From contig NZ_CP034412.1 in the NCBI RefSeq assembly GCF_006094275.1, positions 310,001 to 374,000 on the forward strand: a stretch of 64,000 bases of DNA, read 5' to 3'. Source of the DNA: Glutamicibacter creatinolyticus. GTDB lineage: Bacteria > Actinomycetota > Actinomycetes > Actinomycetales > Micrococcaceae. This document shows positions 63,410-64,000 of this stretch, piece after piece (position 1 is the stretch's first letter; each line of letters opens with the position of its first letter). Made by a program: the position numbers and the translations under genes. The notes under the pieces are model-generated. The model made no database searches, was not told the DNA's origin, and worked only from the letters and a program-made list of their open reading frames with translations.

Positions 63410-64000
63410 CTAGGAGGACTTCGGCTTGGGGATCTGCGCGATGACCAGGACCGCGATCAATGCAGCACCCCCGTAGAGGAAGAACGCCCCAGGATATGCG
63501 GTCCCCGCGGCCACCATGAGACCGGTGACGTAGGGGCCGATAATCGCGCCGAAACGCCCGATCCCCGAAGCCAAACCGATGCCGGTGGCCACCATGTCAC
63601 GAGGATAGACGTGCCCGGCATAGACGTACATCAGGCATTGGGCGCTGAAAACAAAGACGCCGGTGATGAAGAGGACCACCGTGAGCAATGCCTGGCTTCC
63701 GAAGGGCAGGGCCAGAAGAACCAGGAAGACAGCCGAGGCGGCGAACCAGAGCAGGGAAACCAGTTTGATTCCCTTCGCATCGGCGGCATAGGCGCTGATG
63801 ATGAGCCCGGCGATCGCACCTAGGTTCAGGACAAAGAGCATCGTCAGGGAGTCGGCCACCGGGTAGCCGGCGGCGCCCATGATCTTGGGCAACCAGGCGT
63901 TCAATCCATAGACCAGGACCAGACCCATAAACGCCGCAATCCACAAGCCGATCGAGCTGCGCAAGTACTTGGGCTTGAGCACATCTGCCAGCGAGCTGCG
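63410..64000 (-). CDS. Aromatic acid:H+ symporter-type MFS (PcaK-like), 5' end beyond the window
   Basis: The visible C-terminal ~196 residues cover helices 7-12 (LRSSIGLWIAAFMGLVLVYGLNAWLPKIM and GLASGIGRFGAIIGPYVTG). The GLNAWLPKIM helix and the GxxxGRxGAIIGP segment are typical of the aromatic acid:H+ symporter family that contains PcaK. The frame stays open to base 64000, so the gene continues beyond the edge. A GTG at 63982 is not taken as a start. Confidence 0.8.
   Translation of the reverse strand, partial: RSSLADVLKPKYLRSSIGLWIAAFMGLVLVYGLNAWLPKIMGAAGYPVADSLTMLFVLNLGAIAGLIISAYAADAKGIKLVSLLWFAASAVFLVLLALPFGSQALLTVVLFITGVFVFSAQCLMYVYAGHVYPRDMVATGIGLASGIGRFGAIIGPYVTGLMVAAGTAYPGAFFLYGGAALIAVLVIAQIPKPKSS

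Overview
The window looks like chromosome of a high-GC actinobacterium, most plausibly a Micrococcaceae member (Arthrobacter/Glutamicibacter type). The grounds are strongly GC-biased third positions, an lhr-nei2 repair cluster, an actinobacterial-type SOS box (TCGAA-N-TTCGA-like), an HspR-type HAIR operator, a DUF6297-like ABC permease and a complete protocatechuate branch run by IclR/LysR-type regulators. No rRNA, tRNA or CRISPR was seen. Genes at about 1-9 kb and 13.4-16 kb are visibly less GC-rich than the rest.

Layout. 0-9 kb: a sulfonate (C2, sulfoacetaldehyde) module. Phosphate acetyltransferase (pta) and an APC permease are followed, on the opposite strand, by a CobT-like/CobS-like AAA+/VWA pair and an IclR regulator, which is divergent from sulfoacetaldehyde acetyltransferase (xsc). 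The IclR/xsc intergenic region carries two pairs of palindromes. 9-16 kb: an alpha/beta hydrolase, a lipoprotein and a ClpC-type unfoldase under a HAIR element. Next comes a two-component system (NarL-type regulator and HPK7-type kinase) with a small Sec-secreted Cys-X6-Cys peptide gene in its divergent promoter, then a 95-bp inverted-repeat element. 16-30 kb: RutE-like nitroreductase, DadA-like dehydrogenase, a YeeZ-like SDR, an SOS-controlled umuDC pair (UmuD lacks both catalytic residues and UmuC is split by a 135-bp insertion), a NagZ-like lipoprotein, a large S8 protease, an FBP-domain zinc protein and pdxK. 30-48 kb: TetR, a YhhQ-type queuosine-precursor transporter with a structured leader, an ABC/DUF6297 pair, tgt, FUSC, a NUDIX-like protein, a DHA2 MFS pump, SDR, and the rluA-nei2-lhr repair/RNA cluster.

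48-64 kb: a membrane protein/winged-helix pair with tandem palindromic operators, rlmH, a PAP2 phosphatase, an iclR-hutG-gltS operon for histidine-derived glutamate, and the aromatic block pobA-pcaHG-pcaB-pcaD-pcaC. The block is flanked by a MFS transporter, LysR and IclR regulators, and a second MFS (PcaK-like) cut by the window edge.

How the parts work together. Xsc converts sulfoacetaldehyde plus phosphate to acetyl phosphate and sulfite, and Pta moves the acetyl group to CoA. PobA turns 4-hydroxybenzoate into protocatechuate, which PcaHG, PcaB, PcaC and PcaD carry to 3-oxoadipate; the last CoA steps (pcaIJ, pcaF) are not in the window. YhhQ and Tgt form a queuosine salvage pair. The most novel-looking candidates are the secreted peptide/two-component locus, the orphan CobST pair tied to xsc, the catalytically dead UmuD, and the switch-like leader of the queuosine-precursor transporter.
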